A DNA stretch of 64,000 nucleotides from Kribbella capetownensis. Lineage in GTDB: Bacteria; Actinomycetota; Actinomycetes; Propionibacteriales; Kribbellaceae. The stretch covers positions 1,674,001 to 1,738,000 of the forward strand of contig NZ_SJKD01000001.1 of the NCBI RefSeq assembly GCF_004331485.1. The letters are read 5' to 3'. Both the position numbers and the translations under genes were made by a program. Shown one piece after another: positions 53,367 through 61,887 of the stretch (position 1 is the first letter of the stretch; each line of letters starts with the position of its first letter). The notes below the pieces were generated by a model that saw nothing but the letters and a program-made list of their open reading frames with translations, searched no databases and was not told where the DNA came from.

Positions 53367-54217
53367 AGGTCAGTGTGACAGTGACGGATCACGCCTGGGC
53401 GGATGGCGTGGACGGGCTGCGGCGGATCGCGTCGATCGCGGACGAGGGCGGGCTGGACACGATCTGGGTGCCGGATCATCTGTTCCAGGCGGACCCGACC
53501 AGTCATCCGCAGGCTGAGTTGTACGAGGCGATCACGATGCTCGGGTTCCTCGCCGCGACGACCAGCCGGGCGCGGCTCGGGATGCTGGTCTCGCCGGTGC
53601 CGTTCCGGCCGCCCGCCGTTCAGGTGAAGGCGATCGCGACGCTGGATGCGCTCACCCGCGGGCGGGCGTGGTTCGGGGTCGGGATCGGGTGGGAAGGCGA
53701 GGAGGCGCGGGCGATGGGGATCCCGCTCGGGCCGACCAAGGACCGGTTCGAGCAACTCGAGGAGTTGCTGGACATCGCGGACCGCATGTTCGCCGGCGAC
53801 AGTTCGCCGTACCAGGGCAAGCATTTCCAGCTCGAAGGGCCGATCTGCAGCCCGCGGCCGGAGCAGCGTCCGCCGGTGCTGATCGGTGGGACCGGCGAGC
53901 AGAAGACGCTGCGGATGGTGGCCCAGCGCGCCGATGCCTGCAACCTCTTCGACCTCCCCGACGCAGGTACGACGGTGCGCCACAAGCTCGACGTACTCCG
54001 TGCGCACTGCGACGAACTCGGCCGCCCGTACGACGAGATCGCGAAGACGCTGTCGACCCGGCTCACCCCGGACGACACCGTCGGCACGTTCGTTGAACGT
54101 TGCCGCGAGCAAGCAGCGTGGGGAATCGAGCACGCGATCGTGATCCGGACCGGACCCTGGACGCCGGAGTCGGTCGGGATCCTCACCGCCGCGGTGCCGG
54201 AGGTCGCCGGGCTGTGA
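53363..54217 (+). CDS. LLM-class F420-dependent oxidoreductase
   Basis: 284 residues: WVPDHLFQADPTS, RARLGMLVSPVPFRPPAVQVKAIATLDALTRGRAWFGVGIGWEGEEARAMGIP and PPVLIGGTGEQKTLRMVAQRADACNLF are family signatures. GTG 53363 overlaps the NTF2-like stop by four bases; both are probably under the TetR regulator. Substrate unknown. Confidence 0.9.
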   Translation: MKVSVTVTDHAWADGVDGLRRIASIADEGGLDTIWVPDHLFQADPTSHPQAELYEAITMLGFLAATTSRARLGMLVSPVPFRPPAVQVKAIATLDALTRGRAWFGVGIGWEGEEARAMGIPLGPTKDRFEQLEELLDIADRMFAGDSSPYQGKHFQLEGPICSPRPEQRPPVLIGGTGEQKTLRMVAQRADACNLFDLPDAGTTVRHKLDVLRAHCDELGRPYDEIAKTLSTRLTPDDTVGTFVERCREQAAWGIEHAIVIRTGPWTPESVGILTAAVPEVAGL

Positions 54218-54220
54218 CTC

Positions 54221-54253
54221 CCAGGAAGCTTCCAGCTTCCTCCCAGAACGATC
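54221..54253 (+). promoter_or_regulatory. Three 11-bp direct repeats before the secreted peptide gene
   Basis: CCAG begins at 54221, 54232 and 54243, exactly 11 bp apart, the spacing of OmpR/PhoB-type response-regulator sites. The first two repeats also form an inverted repeat GGAAGCT-TCC-AGCTTCC. It lies about 60 bp before ATG 54312. Confidence 0.4.
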
Positions 54254-54311
54254 GCAGTACCGGCCCCGAGGATGGAATCACAGCCGAATCCATCACCTCC
54301 AGGAGCCCGCA

Positions 54312-54482
54312 ATGCAGCTCGAGATCGTCAAGACCGTTGCCATAGGCACCATCGCCGCCCTCGGCCTCGCCGCCGTGGCCTTCACTCCCGCCGCCTACGC
54401 GTCGACCACCAACCAGACCGCCACCCCACACCTGGTCGTCCTCACCGACCCGGTCCAACTCCCCACCCGCAAAGCAGCCTAG
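54312..54482 (+). CDS. Small secreted peptide
   Basis: 56 residues. AGGAG is seven bases before ATG 54312. The signal peptide is clear: positive MQLEIVK, hydrophobic TVAIGTIAALGLAAVAF and cleavage near AYA, giving a mature peptide of about 26 residues beginning STTNQTATPH. There are no cysteines. Function unknown; an extracellular signal or cell-surface peptide is possible. Its TAG stop is shared in CTAG with the convergent GNAT gene. Confidence 0.65.
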   Translation: MQLEIVKTVAIGTIAALGLAAVAFTPAAYASTTNQTATPHLVVLTDPVQLPTRKAA

Positions 54483-54976
54483 TGCCGCGGGGCACTGAGT
54501 TCGAGACACCAGTCGTTGCAACGCATCCAGTGGCCCTTCGGGTACTCGAAGTCGCGATCGCCCAGCAGGACGAAGCCAGCCTTACGGCACAGCGCGTTGG
54601 AAGCAGTGTTCGTCACGCCGGGATAAGCGTGCAGCGTGCTGTGCCTGCCGGCCGCGGCGGCGACCTTCGCCACCTCGTGCACCGCGGCGGTCGCCAGCCC
54701 ACGCCCTTGGAACTCAGGCAGGATCGCCCAGCCGGTCTCCCAGACCATCTCGGCCGCCTCGGTGTGTTCCCAGTAGCCGACCAACCCGGCTCGGTCGCCG
54801 TCGTCGGTCACGATCACGAACATCTCTCCGGTGAAAGCGTTCTCGACGTACCGCTGCTGTCTCTCGCGTAGCTTGGCCGGGGTCTCGGGGCCGCCCAGGT
54901 GCGCGGTCATCTCGGGCGTGTTGCAGCCCTCGAGCAGGGTGAAGTCCTGTTCACTCCACGAATCCAGCGTCACCAT
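54479..54976 (-). CDS. GNAT-family N-acetyltransferase
   Basis: 165 residues with the acetyl-CoA-binding signature ILPEFQGRGLATAAVHEVAK (Q/R-x-x-G-x-A) at about residues 86-105 and the C-terminal NTASNALCRKAGFVLLG. The family acts on amines, including side chains of antibiotics or ribosomal N-termini. Its stop overlaps that of the secreted peptide gene. Confidence 0.9.
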   Translation of the reverse strand: MVTLDSWSEQDFTLLEGCNTPEMTAHLGGPETPAKLRERQQRYVENAFTGEMFVIVTDDGDRAGLVGYWEHTEAAEMVWETGWAILPEFQGRGLATAAVHEVAKVAAAAGRHSTLHAYPGVTNTASNALCRKAGFVLLGDRDFEYPKGHWMRCNDWCLELSAPRH

Positions 54977-55013
54977 GCCGATCAGTCAACCAGCCGGCAC
55001 CGACAGCCTTTGC

Positions 55014-55685
55014 TCAGGTGGTGCGGCGAGCGCGGGCGGCGAGAGAGTGGGGAACGCCTTGGGCGTCCGGTTCTTCGAAGCGTTCGAGGGTCAAGCCGGT
55101 GGTGAGGAAGGCGTTCAGGTAGTCGGCGAGCGTGAGGTGGTGCATGCCGACCTGACGCCGGATCCCGTCGCCCCAGTACGGCGACTCCTCGTGCCGGCCC
55201 GGTTGCCGGTAGGAGGGGTGGATGAGGCGACTGCCGTCCTCGTTCCATATGACGTGCGGGCCGTTGAAGCACGGATGTACGCCGTACGCGACCAGCACCC
55301 CGCCCGGCCGGAGCACCCGCGTCGCCTCCCGCACGACCTCGGCGAAGTCGTCCACATCCGTGGAGATCCACATCACCATCGCGGTGTCGAAGGACTCGTC
55401 GGCGAACGGGAGAGCGGCAGCGTCCGCGACCATCAGCGGACCGTCGGTCCGGCTCCGAGCCAGCCGCAACTGGTCGGCGGAGAAGTCCACCCCGACCACG
55501 CTGCGCCCACTCGCCCGAATGGTCTCGAAGTTGCGCCCGGTGCCACACCCGATGTCCAGGCAGGGGCCGGATCCAGGGCCGAGGAGCTCGAGCAGACCCG
55601 GCTGATGTGGTTCCGCTCCGGCCACGTATCTTGCGTCGTACCAGTCGGCCAGACCGTCGTACCGGGCCGTCGTACCACTTGTCAT
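55014..55685 (-). CDS. SAM-dependent methyltransferase (Methyltransf_11 type)
   Basis: 223 residues: motif I LDIGCGTGRNFE, post-I VVGVDFS, DAAALPFADESFDTAMVM and VLRPGGVLVAYG are the usual blocks. Substrate unknown. ATG 55685 has GGGGAGG upstream. It converges on nothing; the gene ends 37 bp from the GNAT start. Confidence 0.88.
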   Translation of the reverse strand: MTSGTTARYDGLADWYDARYVAGAEPHQPGLLELLGPGSGPCLDIGCGTGRNFETIRASGRSVVGVDFSADQLRLARSRTDGPLMVADAAALPFADESFDTAMVMWISTDVDDFAEVVREATRVLRPGGVLVAYGVHPCFNGPHVIWNEDGSRLIHPSYRQPGRHEESPYWGDGIRRQVGMHHLTLADYLNAFLTTGLTLERFEEPDAQGVPHSLAARARRTT

Positions 55686-55797
55686 CGGCGCCTCCCCAGG
55701 TCACCGCCCAGCCTATCGAAGCAGCCTGCTTTAGGTTCACCGCCTGACCTGCGGGTAAGCTTTGCCGACGTTCTCTTTGAGTTTGGATGGTCCAACT

Positions 55798-55899
55798 GTG
55801 GGTTCTGTTATCAAGAAGCGCCGTAAGCGGATGGCGAAGAAGAAGCACCGCAAGCTGCTGAAGAAGACGCGGGTGCAGCGCCGCAAGCTCGGCAAGTAA
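55798..55899 (+). CDS. 33-residue KKRRKR ribosomal-type peptide (AURKAIP1/COX24-like)
   Basis: [19 protein letters not shown] followed by [14 protein letters not shown]: the highly conserved basic actinobacterial mini-protein assigned to the AURKAIP1/COX24 domain and associated with the small ribosomal subunit. GTG 55798. Below the usual length cutoff of gene finders. A TAAGCT box lies in the upstream sequence. Confidence 0.88.
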   Translation: MGSVIKKRRKRMAKKKHRKLLKKTRVQRRKLGK

Positions 55900-55966
55900 G
55901 CAGTTCCCGCCGCGCCGGGGGTCGGCGCGGCCACTTGTGGGGTTGCTGTCTGGCTGGGGGTTTCTC

Positions 55967-56974
55967 GTGGCACAGGTAGTGATGGTGACCGGCGTCTCCC
56001 GGGACGCCGGTGCTCGCTGTGCCCGCAGACTGGCCGACGATCCGTCGATCGGCACGGTGCTCGGCGTCGACGTGGTGCCGCCGCGGGCCGAGCTGGGCCG
56101 GGTCCGGTTCGTCCGTGCCGACATCCGCAACCCCGTGATCGCGAAGGTGATCGCCGCCGAGGGCGTCGACACCGTCGTTCACACCGGCGTCGTGGCCACT
56201 CCCGGCAGCGCCGGCGGCCGGTCGTCGATGAAGGAGATCAACGTCATCGGCACCATGCAGCTGCTCGCCGCCTGCCAGAAGGCGCCCGGCGTGGCCAAGC
56301 TGGTGGTGAAGTCGTCGACCACGGTGTACGGCGCGGGCCCGCGCGATCCGGCCATGTTCACCGAGGAGATGGCACCGCGGGCGATCCACCAGACCGGGCT
56401 GAGCAAGGACGCCGTCGAGGTCGAGGGGTACGTGCGCGGCTTCGCCCGGCGCCGCCCCGACGTCCGCGTGTCCACGCTCCGGATGGCGAACTGGATCGGC
56501 CCCAAGACCGATTCCCCGATCACCCGGTACTTCGCGATGCCCGTCGTACCGACCGTCTTCGGGTACGACGCCCGCCTGCAGTTCCTGCACGAGGACGACG
56601 GCGTCGAGGCGATCCACCACGCGACGGTGAATGACCTGCCCGGGACCTTCAACCTGGCCGGCGACGGTGTGCTCTCGCTGTCCCAGGCGATCCGCAAACT
56701 CGGCCGGCCGGCGCTCCGGCTGCCCTCGTTCACCGCGTCCAGTACGGCGGCCGCCGTACGCCGGGCGCGGCTCGCGGACTTCTCGCCGGACCAGATCACC
56801 TTCCTGACCTACGGCCGTGCGGTGGACACCACCCGGATGCGGGCCGAGTTCGGGTTCGAGCCGAAGTACACGACCGCGGCCGCCTTCGACGACTTCCGTG
56901 ACTCGCTCCGCCCCGGCGCGGTCGCCCGCGCGGCCTCGCTGCTGACGGCCGGACTGGGAGCGCTGCGTGGTTGA
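55967..56974 (+). CDS. NAD-dependent epimerase/dehydratase family protein
   Basis: 335 residues. The nucleotide-binding loop is VTGVSRDAGARCARR, a variant of GxxGxxG. It has a Rossmann core, VVKSSTTVYG, and a C-terminal LTYGRAVDTTRMRAEFGFEPKYTT typical of actinobacterial SDR proteins. GTG 55967 follows GGGGG by seven bases. Overlaps the acyltransferase start by 8 bp, suggesting a joint role in lipid or envelope metabolism (inferred). Confidence 0.87.
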   Translation: MAQVVMVTGVSRDAGARCARRLADDPSIGTVLGVDVVPPRAELGRVRFVRADIRNPVIAKVIAAEGVDTVVHTGVVATPGSAGGRSSMKEINVIGTMQLLAACQKAPGVAKLVVKSSTTVYGAGPRDPAMFTEEMAPRAIHQTGLSKDAVEVEGYVRGFARRRPDVRVSTLRMANWIGPKTDSPITRYFAMPVVPTVFGYDARLQFLHEDDGVEAIHHATVNDLPGTFNLAGDGVLSLSQAIRKLGRPALRLPSFTASSTAAAVRRARLADFSPDQITFLTYGRAVDTTRMRAEFGFEPKYTTAAAFDDFRDSLRPGAVARAASLLTAGLGALRG

Positions 56975-58055
56975 CGCCGAGGTCATCCCGATCGGTGCCG
57001 GCGGTCGTCCGGGCCGGGGATCAGGACGCCGTACGACGCCGTCGGCGGCTGCCCGCGCACTCGCGGGGCAGGGAGCCCGGTCGAAGAAGAAGGGCAAGCA
57101 GTCGGTTGAGCCGTCCGTGGCAGAGCCGGTCGAGCCTGGTGCGGAACCGCAGGTGCCGGTCGTCGAGGCCGCGCCCCTGGACTTCGCGGGACTCGAGCGG
57201 GTCGTGCGCGAACTGTTCGGCGAGGACGGGGAGCGGCGGGTCGCGGAGTGGCTCGCGTTCCTGCGGCGGCGGCTGAGTGGAGAGTACGACCTCGACGAGT
57301 TCGGGTACGACTCCGACCTGACCGACCAGGTGCTGTTGCCGATGCTGCGGCCGATGGTGGAGAAGTGGTTCCGGGTCGAGGTGCGGGGGATCGAGAACAT
57401 CCCGGACACCGGCAGCGCCCTGGTGGTCGCGAACCACTCCGGCACGATGCCGCTCGACGGCTTGGTCACCCAAGTCGTCGTCTCGGATCACACCAACCGG
57501 CCACTGCGCACGCTCGCGGCGGATCTGGTCTTCCAGACGCCGTTCGTCGGCGAGTTGGCCCGCAAGGGCGGGGCGACGCTGGCGAGCAACGACGACGCCG
57601 AGCGGCTGCTGCGCCAGGGGAATCTGGTCGGTGTCTGGCCGGAGGGGTTCAAGGGGCTCGGCAAGCCGTTCTCGGAGCGGTACAAGCTCCAGCGCTTCGG
57701 GCGGGGTGGTTTCGTCAGTGCCGCGATGCGGACCGGCGTACCGATCATTCCGTGCTCGATCGTCGGCGCCGAGGAGATCTACCCACTCGTCGGCAACATC
57801 GCGTCACTGGCGCGGTTGCTCGGGGTGCCGTACATCCCGATCACGCCGTTCTTCCCGCTGCTCGGACCGCTCGGGCTGATCCCGCTCCCGTCCAAGTGGC
57901 TGATCGAGTTCGGCGAGCCGATCCGCACGGACGAGTTCCCCGACGGCGCCGCCGACGACCCGATGCTCGTCTTCAACGTCACCGACCAGGTCCGCGAAAC
58001 CATCCAGCAGACCCTCTACACCCTCCTCATGCAACGCCGCTCAGTCTTCTTCTGA
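56967..58055 (+). CDS. 1-acylglycerol-phosphate acyltransferase (PlsC family)
   Basis: 362 residues. A disordered basic head (1-60) precedes the PlsC domain with VANHSGTMPLDGL (HX4D, about residue 152), VGVWPEGFKGLGKPFS (EGT-like) and IIPCSIVGAEEIYPL. The catalytic domain is cytosolic at the membrane. GTG 56967 lies inside the 3' end of the epimerase gene, so the two are coupled. Confidence 0.9.
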   Translation: MVDAEVIPIGAGGRPGRGSGRRTTPSAAARALAGQGARSKKKGKQSVEPSVAEPVEPGAEPQVPVVEAAPLDFAGLERVVRELFGEDGERRVAEWLAFLRRRLSGEYDLDEFGYDSDLTDQVLLPMLRPMVEKWFRVEVRGIENIPDTGSALVVANHSGTMPLDGLVTQVVVSDHTNRPLRTLAADLVFQTPFVGELARKGGATLASNDDAERLLRQGNLVGVWPEGFKGLGKPFSERYKLQRFGRGGFVSAAMRTGVPIIPCSIVGAEEIYPLVGNIASLARLLGVPYIPITPFFPLLGPLGLIPLPSKWLIEFGEPIRTDEFPDGAADDPMLVFNVTDQVRETIQQTLYTLLMQRRSVFF

Positions 58056-58080
58056 CGGCATCGCGGCGAACACACCAAGA

Positions 58081-58113
58081 AGAAGCCCGGCACATCGTGT
58101 GTGCCGGGCTTCT
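58081..58113. terminator. Bidirectional terminator
   Basis: Perfect 14-bp stem AGAAGCCCGGCACA/TGTGCCGGGCTTCT with a 5-nt loop between the convergent genes at 58055 and 58126. Confidence 0.85.
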
Positions 58114-58125
58114 GTGCGTCTGGGC

Positions 58126-59310
58126 CTACTTCCAGGGTGGGAGCAAGGTCTGGATGACGCCGGGGAGATTGATGAGAGTCGGGATGCTGAGGCTCGGGAA
58201 CGGCCAGGGCCACGACGGTGTGCCTGGCGTCGGGAGGCTCGGGACGATCGTGGGAGTCGTCGACGAGTTCGGAGTGTTCGGCTTCGGTGGCGTCTTCAGG
58301 CTCGGCGGGGGAGTGTTGGACTCCTCGACGATCGTGGTGTTCGGCAGCTTGGTCGGCGATCCGCTCGGCTGCGTGGACGCACCGGGTGTCGGTGCGGTGG
58401 ACGACTTCGAGCTGGGCGATCCGTTGGACGGATTGCTCGGCTCGGTGCCCACACTCGGACCGGCAGGCTGGGTGCCCTTGGCCGGCTTCGGCTGGTCGCA
58501 CTTCGGGCAGGCGGCCGTGGTGTGCTGGGCCAGTTGCTCGATCGTGGCCAGCGCCTCCACGGCGGACTTCAGCGACTCCGGGGGCAGTTTCGGCGCGAGC
58601 TCACCAAGAGCCTGGCGGGCGTTCGTGATGAAGGTGGTGATCGCCGTGATCGAACCCTCGTCGCCGTCCTGCTGGTACGACGCGACCAGGCGGGACACGC
58701 CTTTGCGGGCCTGTGCCGAGAAGTCGTCCAGAGTGCCGTTGATCGTGCCCACGTCGCCGCCGTGCTCGGCCAGCGCGCGGACCTCGGACAGTCGGGTCAT
58801 CGCGTGCTCGAGATCGCGCCGGCCGCGGGAGTCGTCCCCGACACCCACGTTGGTGGCCACGTTCTCGATGCTGCGCTTCATCCCGTACAAGGTGTCGCCG
58901 GGCATCGCCTGCTGAGCGGCGGCGGCGGAACCGATGCCACCTCCGAGCAGGACCAGCGCGGCAGTACTGGCCACGAGCCGGATGCGCCGGCCGTGACGAT
59001 GCCGGATAGGTGTCACGGACGCGTCGACGTCCTCGCGGGTCGGCGGGTCGTCCGGACCGTCAGGAGTGCTGTGCACCACCATCGGAGTCGTCGCCGCGCG
59101 GGCTGCCGCCTGTTCCATCAGGCGGTGCCGTAGCTCGGCACTGAACTCCGGACGCGGTGCCACTGCGCCGGCGGTCCTCAGCCGTCCGACCAGCTCCACA
59201 GCCTCCACAAGCTCCGGGTCATCGCTCAGTCGCGAAGAGTGACGGGGCCCGTGATCGACAGCGTGCGCGAATGCCTCCGCGCGCGCTCGAGCCCTGTGTA
59301 GGTCACTCAT
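58126..59310 (-). CDS. DUF5667-like membrane protein, candidate anti-sigma (RsbN position)
   Basis: 394 residues. The N-terminal 105 residues are helical and cytoplasmic, followed by one membrane helix (about 108-130, STAALVLLGGGIGSAAAA). Outside the helix is PGDTLYGMKRSIENV, the DUF5667 hallmark, a helical region to about 245, and a long Pro/Ser/Thr tail. It is downstream of the BldN-type sigma factor on the same strand, the position of the anti-sigma factor RsbN in Streptomyces. Its ribosome binding site lies in a stem. The anti-sigma role is inferred. Confidence 0.8.
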   Translation of the reverse strand: MSDLHRARARAEAFAHAVDHGPRHSSRLSDDPELVEAVELVGRLRTAGAVAPRPEFSAELRHRLMEQAAARAATTPMVVHSTPDGPDDPPTREDVDASVTPIRHRHGRRIRLVASTAALVLLGGGIGSAAAAQQAMPGDTLYGMKRSIENVATNVGVGDDSRGRRDLEHAMTRLSEVRALAEHGGDVGTINGTLDDFSAQARKGVSRLVASYQQDGDEGSITAITTFITNARQALGELAPKLPPESLKSAVEALATIEQLAQHTTAACPKCDQPKPAKGTQPAGPSVGTEPSNPSNGSPSSKSSTAPTPGASTQPSGSPTKLPNTTIVEESNTPPPSLKTPPKPNTPNSSTTPTIVPSLPTPGTPSWPWPFPSLSIPTLINLPGVIQTLLPPWK

Positions 59311-59315
59311 GTGTT

Positions 59316-59373
59316 CTCGTTCTCCTCAATGGCCAGCCGGGGTCACCGACAGGTCCTCACGAAGGAGAACGAG
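59316..59373 (-). promoter_or_regulatory. RBS-sequestering hairpin before the anti-sigma candidate
   Basis: On the minus strand CTCGTTCTCCT (59373-59363) is perfectly complementary to AGGAGAACGAG (59326-59316). The second arm contains the AGGAG ribosome binding site 11 bases before ATG 59310. Loop 36 nt. It should lower translation of the anti-sigma candidate until opened. Confidence 0.6.
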
Positions 59374-59417
59374 GAAACTCGCTGACGGGTTACGAAAGAC
59401 ATTCGTTGTCATCCTCC

Positions 59418-59990
59418 TCACCTCAAGTCCTTGGGGATAACCTTCGCCAAGTGCCGTACGGCCCTCAGTTGCAGTTGCTTGACGGCGCCTTCGGACTTCT
59501 CCAGCGCCTTGGCCGTTTCCGCGATCGACAATCCGGCGAAGAATCGCATCGTCAGGCAGTCGCGTTGCTCCTCGGGCAAGGCCGCGACGGCGTCCCGCAG
59601 GACCTCGGCGGTGGCGGCGGCCAGTACGTCGACCTCCGGCCCCTCGGTCTGCCGGTCGTGCGTCTCGATCTCGTCCGTGACCACCTCGAGCCGGACCCGG
59701 CCGGACTTGTAGTGGTCGGTGATCAGGTTCCGGGCGATCGTCACCAGCCAGGCGCCGAAGTCCCGGCCCTGCCAGCGGAACGAGTCCAGCGCGCGCAGCG
59801 CCCGGACGAACGTCTCGCTGGTCAGGTCCTCGGCGAGTGCCGAGGACGACACCCGTGCGTAGATGTAGCGATAGACGGTGAGCGAGTACTCGTCGTACAG
59901 CTCACCGAAGGCACCGACGTCCCCGGCCTGGGCGCGATCGACGAGCTCCGCACGTCTCATCCCGTCCGGGCTTGGCTCCGGCGTCGTCAA
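59418..59990 (-). CDS. bldN: ECF sigma factor, BldN type
   Basis: 190 residues with sigma-70 region 2 (FGELYDEYSLTVYRYIYARV, AEDLTSETFVRALRAL, FGAWLVTIARNLITDHYKSGR) and region 4 (LPEEQRDCLTMRFFAGLSIAETAKALEKSEGAVKQLQLRAVRHLAK). The neighbourhood (anti-sigma candidate, rex, hemA) matches Streptomyces bldN, a developmental sigma factor. TTG 59990 has GGGGAG five bases before it; ATG 59960 is another choice. A long N-terminal extension as in Streptomyces is absent with these starts. Function in this organism is inferred. Confidence 0.82.
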   Translation of the reverse strand: MTTPEPSPDGMRRAELVDRAQAGDVGAFGELYDEYSLTVYRYIYARVSSSALAEDLTSETFVRALRALDSFRWQGRDFGAWLVTIARNLITDHYKSGRVRLEVVTDEIETHDRQTEGPEVDVLAAATAEVLRDAVAALPEEQRDCLTMRFFAGLSIAETAKALEKSEGAVKQLQLRAVRHLAKVIPKDLR

Positions 59991-60354
59991 GATTTCTCCC
60001 CGTTCAACTGACACGTCGTCTGACACATCCGCGAATGGCCACAGCGGCTGAGACAGCACCGAGCGTTATGCCTTAAGCACTCGCTGTCAACAGTCTGAGG
60101 CGTGCCGCCTTCCGTCCGGTCCGAGTCGTCACGAATGCGCCAGCGGGCTGGCACCGGACAACGGCGCAGCCTGCTGCCGGGGGTAATTGCGCATAGGTCC
60201 CCGGCCGGACGGTTTCTGCAGTGTGAGGTTCAGCAGAAGCTCGCCCACGAGTTCACCTGTATATCGCCCGTCACGCTCTGCTGCAACCGTTCCGAGCGAG
60301 CCGAACGCGCCAACCGTGCCGGAAGCACGCCCGGCGACATGGCAGACTCGCCTG
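59991..60354. other. Intergenic region between bldN and acyl-CoA synthetase
   Basis: 364 bp. It holds a consensus -35 TTGACA on the minus strand (60090-60085) with TAACGC 16 bp on (60068-60063), the likely sigma-factor promoter, and a partial BldD-like word TAACGCTCGGTG. Near 60339-60354 the sequence CAGACT lies six bases before GTG 60355. No other gene seen. Confidence 0.5.
60063..60090 (-). promoter_or_regulatory. Probable bldN promoter
   Basis: TTGACA (60090-60085), 16-bp spacer, TAACGC (60068-60063), reading toward the sigma-factor gene. The leader is about 65 nt to TTG 59990. Confidence 0.45.
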
Positions 60355-61806
60355 GTGAACTTCAATTTCGCTGACATTCTTCGTGACACAGCGCAACGTC
60401 ACGGTGAACGTCTGGCGCTGGTCGACGGGGACCGGCGGCTGACCTGGCGCGATCTCGACGAGATCGTCGGCGCGACCGCGCAGGGGTTCGCCGCGGCCGG
60501 CCTGGTGCCCGGGTACCGGGTCGTCCTGCTGATGGCCAACAGCATCGAGTTCGTCACGTCCTACCTGGGGATTCTCCGCGCCGGGCTGGTCGCCGTACCG
60601 CTGAACACCGGACTGACCGAGCCCGAGATCGCGGCCGTCCTGAAGCACTCCGGAGCCCGTCTCGCGGTCACCGACGGGGACCTCGCTGCGAAGGTCGGGG
60701 AGGGCGTCCGGACGGTGCGTCCGGGCCAGCTCCAGGGTAACGCTCCGTTACTTCCGTCGATCGACCCTGAGACACTCGCGGTCCTGCTGTACACGTCGGG
60801 AACCAGTGGCGATCCGCGAGCGGCCATGCTCAGTCATCGGGCACTGGTTGCCAACGTCAAGAACCTTTCCGAGCTCGGCGAGGACCGGATGGGTCCGGAG
60901 GACATCGTTCTCGGGGTCCTGCCGATGTTCCACGCGTTCGGTTTGAACGCCGTACTGGGCTGGGCCGTCGCCACCGGCGCCGCGCTCGTGATCGACCAGC
61001 GGTTCGACTCCGCTCACACGCTCGACCTGATCGGCAAGTACGGCGTGACGCGGCTGCCGCTCGCGCCGCCGGCACTGAACGCTCTGCTGGCCCGATCGGA
61101 CCTGCGGGATGCGCTGAAGACGATCAAGGTCGTGCTGACCGGCGCGTCGACCCTCGACCGCGGGCTGGCGGACCGGTTCGAGCGTGAGACCGGCAAGTTC
61201 GTGCATCAGGGCTACGGCCTGACCGAGGCTTCCCCCGGCGTCACCACCACGCTGGGGGAGAGCGAGCCGAAGCCCGGCTCGGTCGGCCGTCCGTTGCCGA
61301 ACGTCGACCTCCGGATCGCCGACGAGCAGGGTGAGGACGTCGAGGGCGACGACCCCGGCGAGATCGTGATCCGCGGCGGCAACCTGTTCTCCGGCTACTG
61401 GCCGGACGGTGTCGACGGCCCCGACCTCGACGGTTGGTACCGCACAGGCGACGTCGGGTTCCTGGATGCCGACGGCGACCTGTTCCTGGTCGATCGGCTC
61501 CGCGAGCTGATCATCGTGTCCGGCTTCAACGTCTTCCCGAGCGAGGTCGAGGAGGTACTTGTCGGTGCGCCCGGGATCCGGGAGGCCGCGGTCATCGGCG
61601 TAGCGTCCGAGGAGACCGGTGAAGCGGTCAAGGCGTTCGTCGTACCGCAGGCCGGCGCGACCGTGGACATCGCCGAGGTCCGGGAGTACGCCGGGACGCG
61701 GCTGGCCAGGTTCAAGTGCCCGGTGGAGATCGAGGTGGTCGACCATCTGCCGCACTCGGTCACCGGGAAGGTCGCCAAGGGCCGGCTGCGGGAGGCGGAC
61801 CGATGA
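60355..61806 (+). CDS. Fatty-acyl-CoA synthetase/AMP ligase
   Basis: 483 residues of the ANL superfamily: the AMP-binding P-loop YTSGTSGDPRAAM (about residue 146), GYGLTEASPG, the YRTGDVGFLD and hinge DRLRELIIVSGFNVFPSEVEE, and the catalytic Lys near the C-terminus (HSVTGKVAKG). Activates a carboxylic or fatty acid with CoA. GTG 60355. The stop TGA opens the first copy of the intergenic repeat. Confidence 0.94.
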   Translation: MNFNFADILRDTAQRHGERLALVDGDRRLTWRDLDEIVGATAQGFAAAGLVPGYRVVLLMANSIEFVTSYLGILRAGLVAVPLNTGLTEPEIAAVLKHSGARLAVTDGDLAAKVGEGVRTVRPGQLQGNAPLLPSIDPETLAVLLYTSGTSGDPRAAMLSHRALVANVKNLSELGEDRMGPEDIVLGVLPMFHAFGLNAVLGWAVATGAALVIDQRFDSAHTLDLIGKYGVTRLPLAPPALNALLARSDLRDALKTIKVVLTGASTLDRGLADRFERETGKFVHQGYGLTEASPGVTTTLGESEPKPGSVGRPLPNVDLRIADEQGEDVEGDDPGEIVIRGGNLFSGYWPDGVDGPDLDGWYRTGDVGFLDADGDLFLVDRLRELIIVSGFNVFPSEVEEVLVGAPGIREAAVIGVASEETGEAVKAFVVPQAGATVDIAEVREYAGTRLARFKCPVEIEVVDHLPHSVTGKVAKGRLREADR

Positions 61807-61887
61807 GCGAACGTAGTGAGCTCACAATCAAGCACAGGGCCGTTGGTGCCTCATCGGCGCCCGGAGCGAAGCGAGGACGTCGATGAG
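61804..61887 (+). repeat. Stop-to-start intergenic repeat, family 1, copy A
   Basis: Starts with the stop codon of the acyl-CoA synthetase and ends in ATGAG, the start of the glutaredoxin. CTCATCG (61850-61856) pairs with CGATGAG (61881-61887), which includes the start codon. The 24-nt loop GCGCCCGGAGCGAAGCGAGG (first 20 nt) contains the GAGGA ribosome binding site. The sequence is shared with 62982-63064. Confidence 0.8.

Noticed and set aside
54224..54240. GGAAGCT/AGCTTCC as a terminator of the LLM gene
   Set aside because: No T-run follows and the words fit 11-bp direct repeats better, so it is listed as regulatory.
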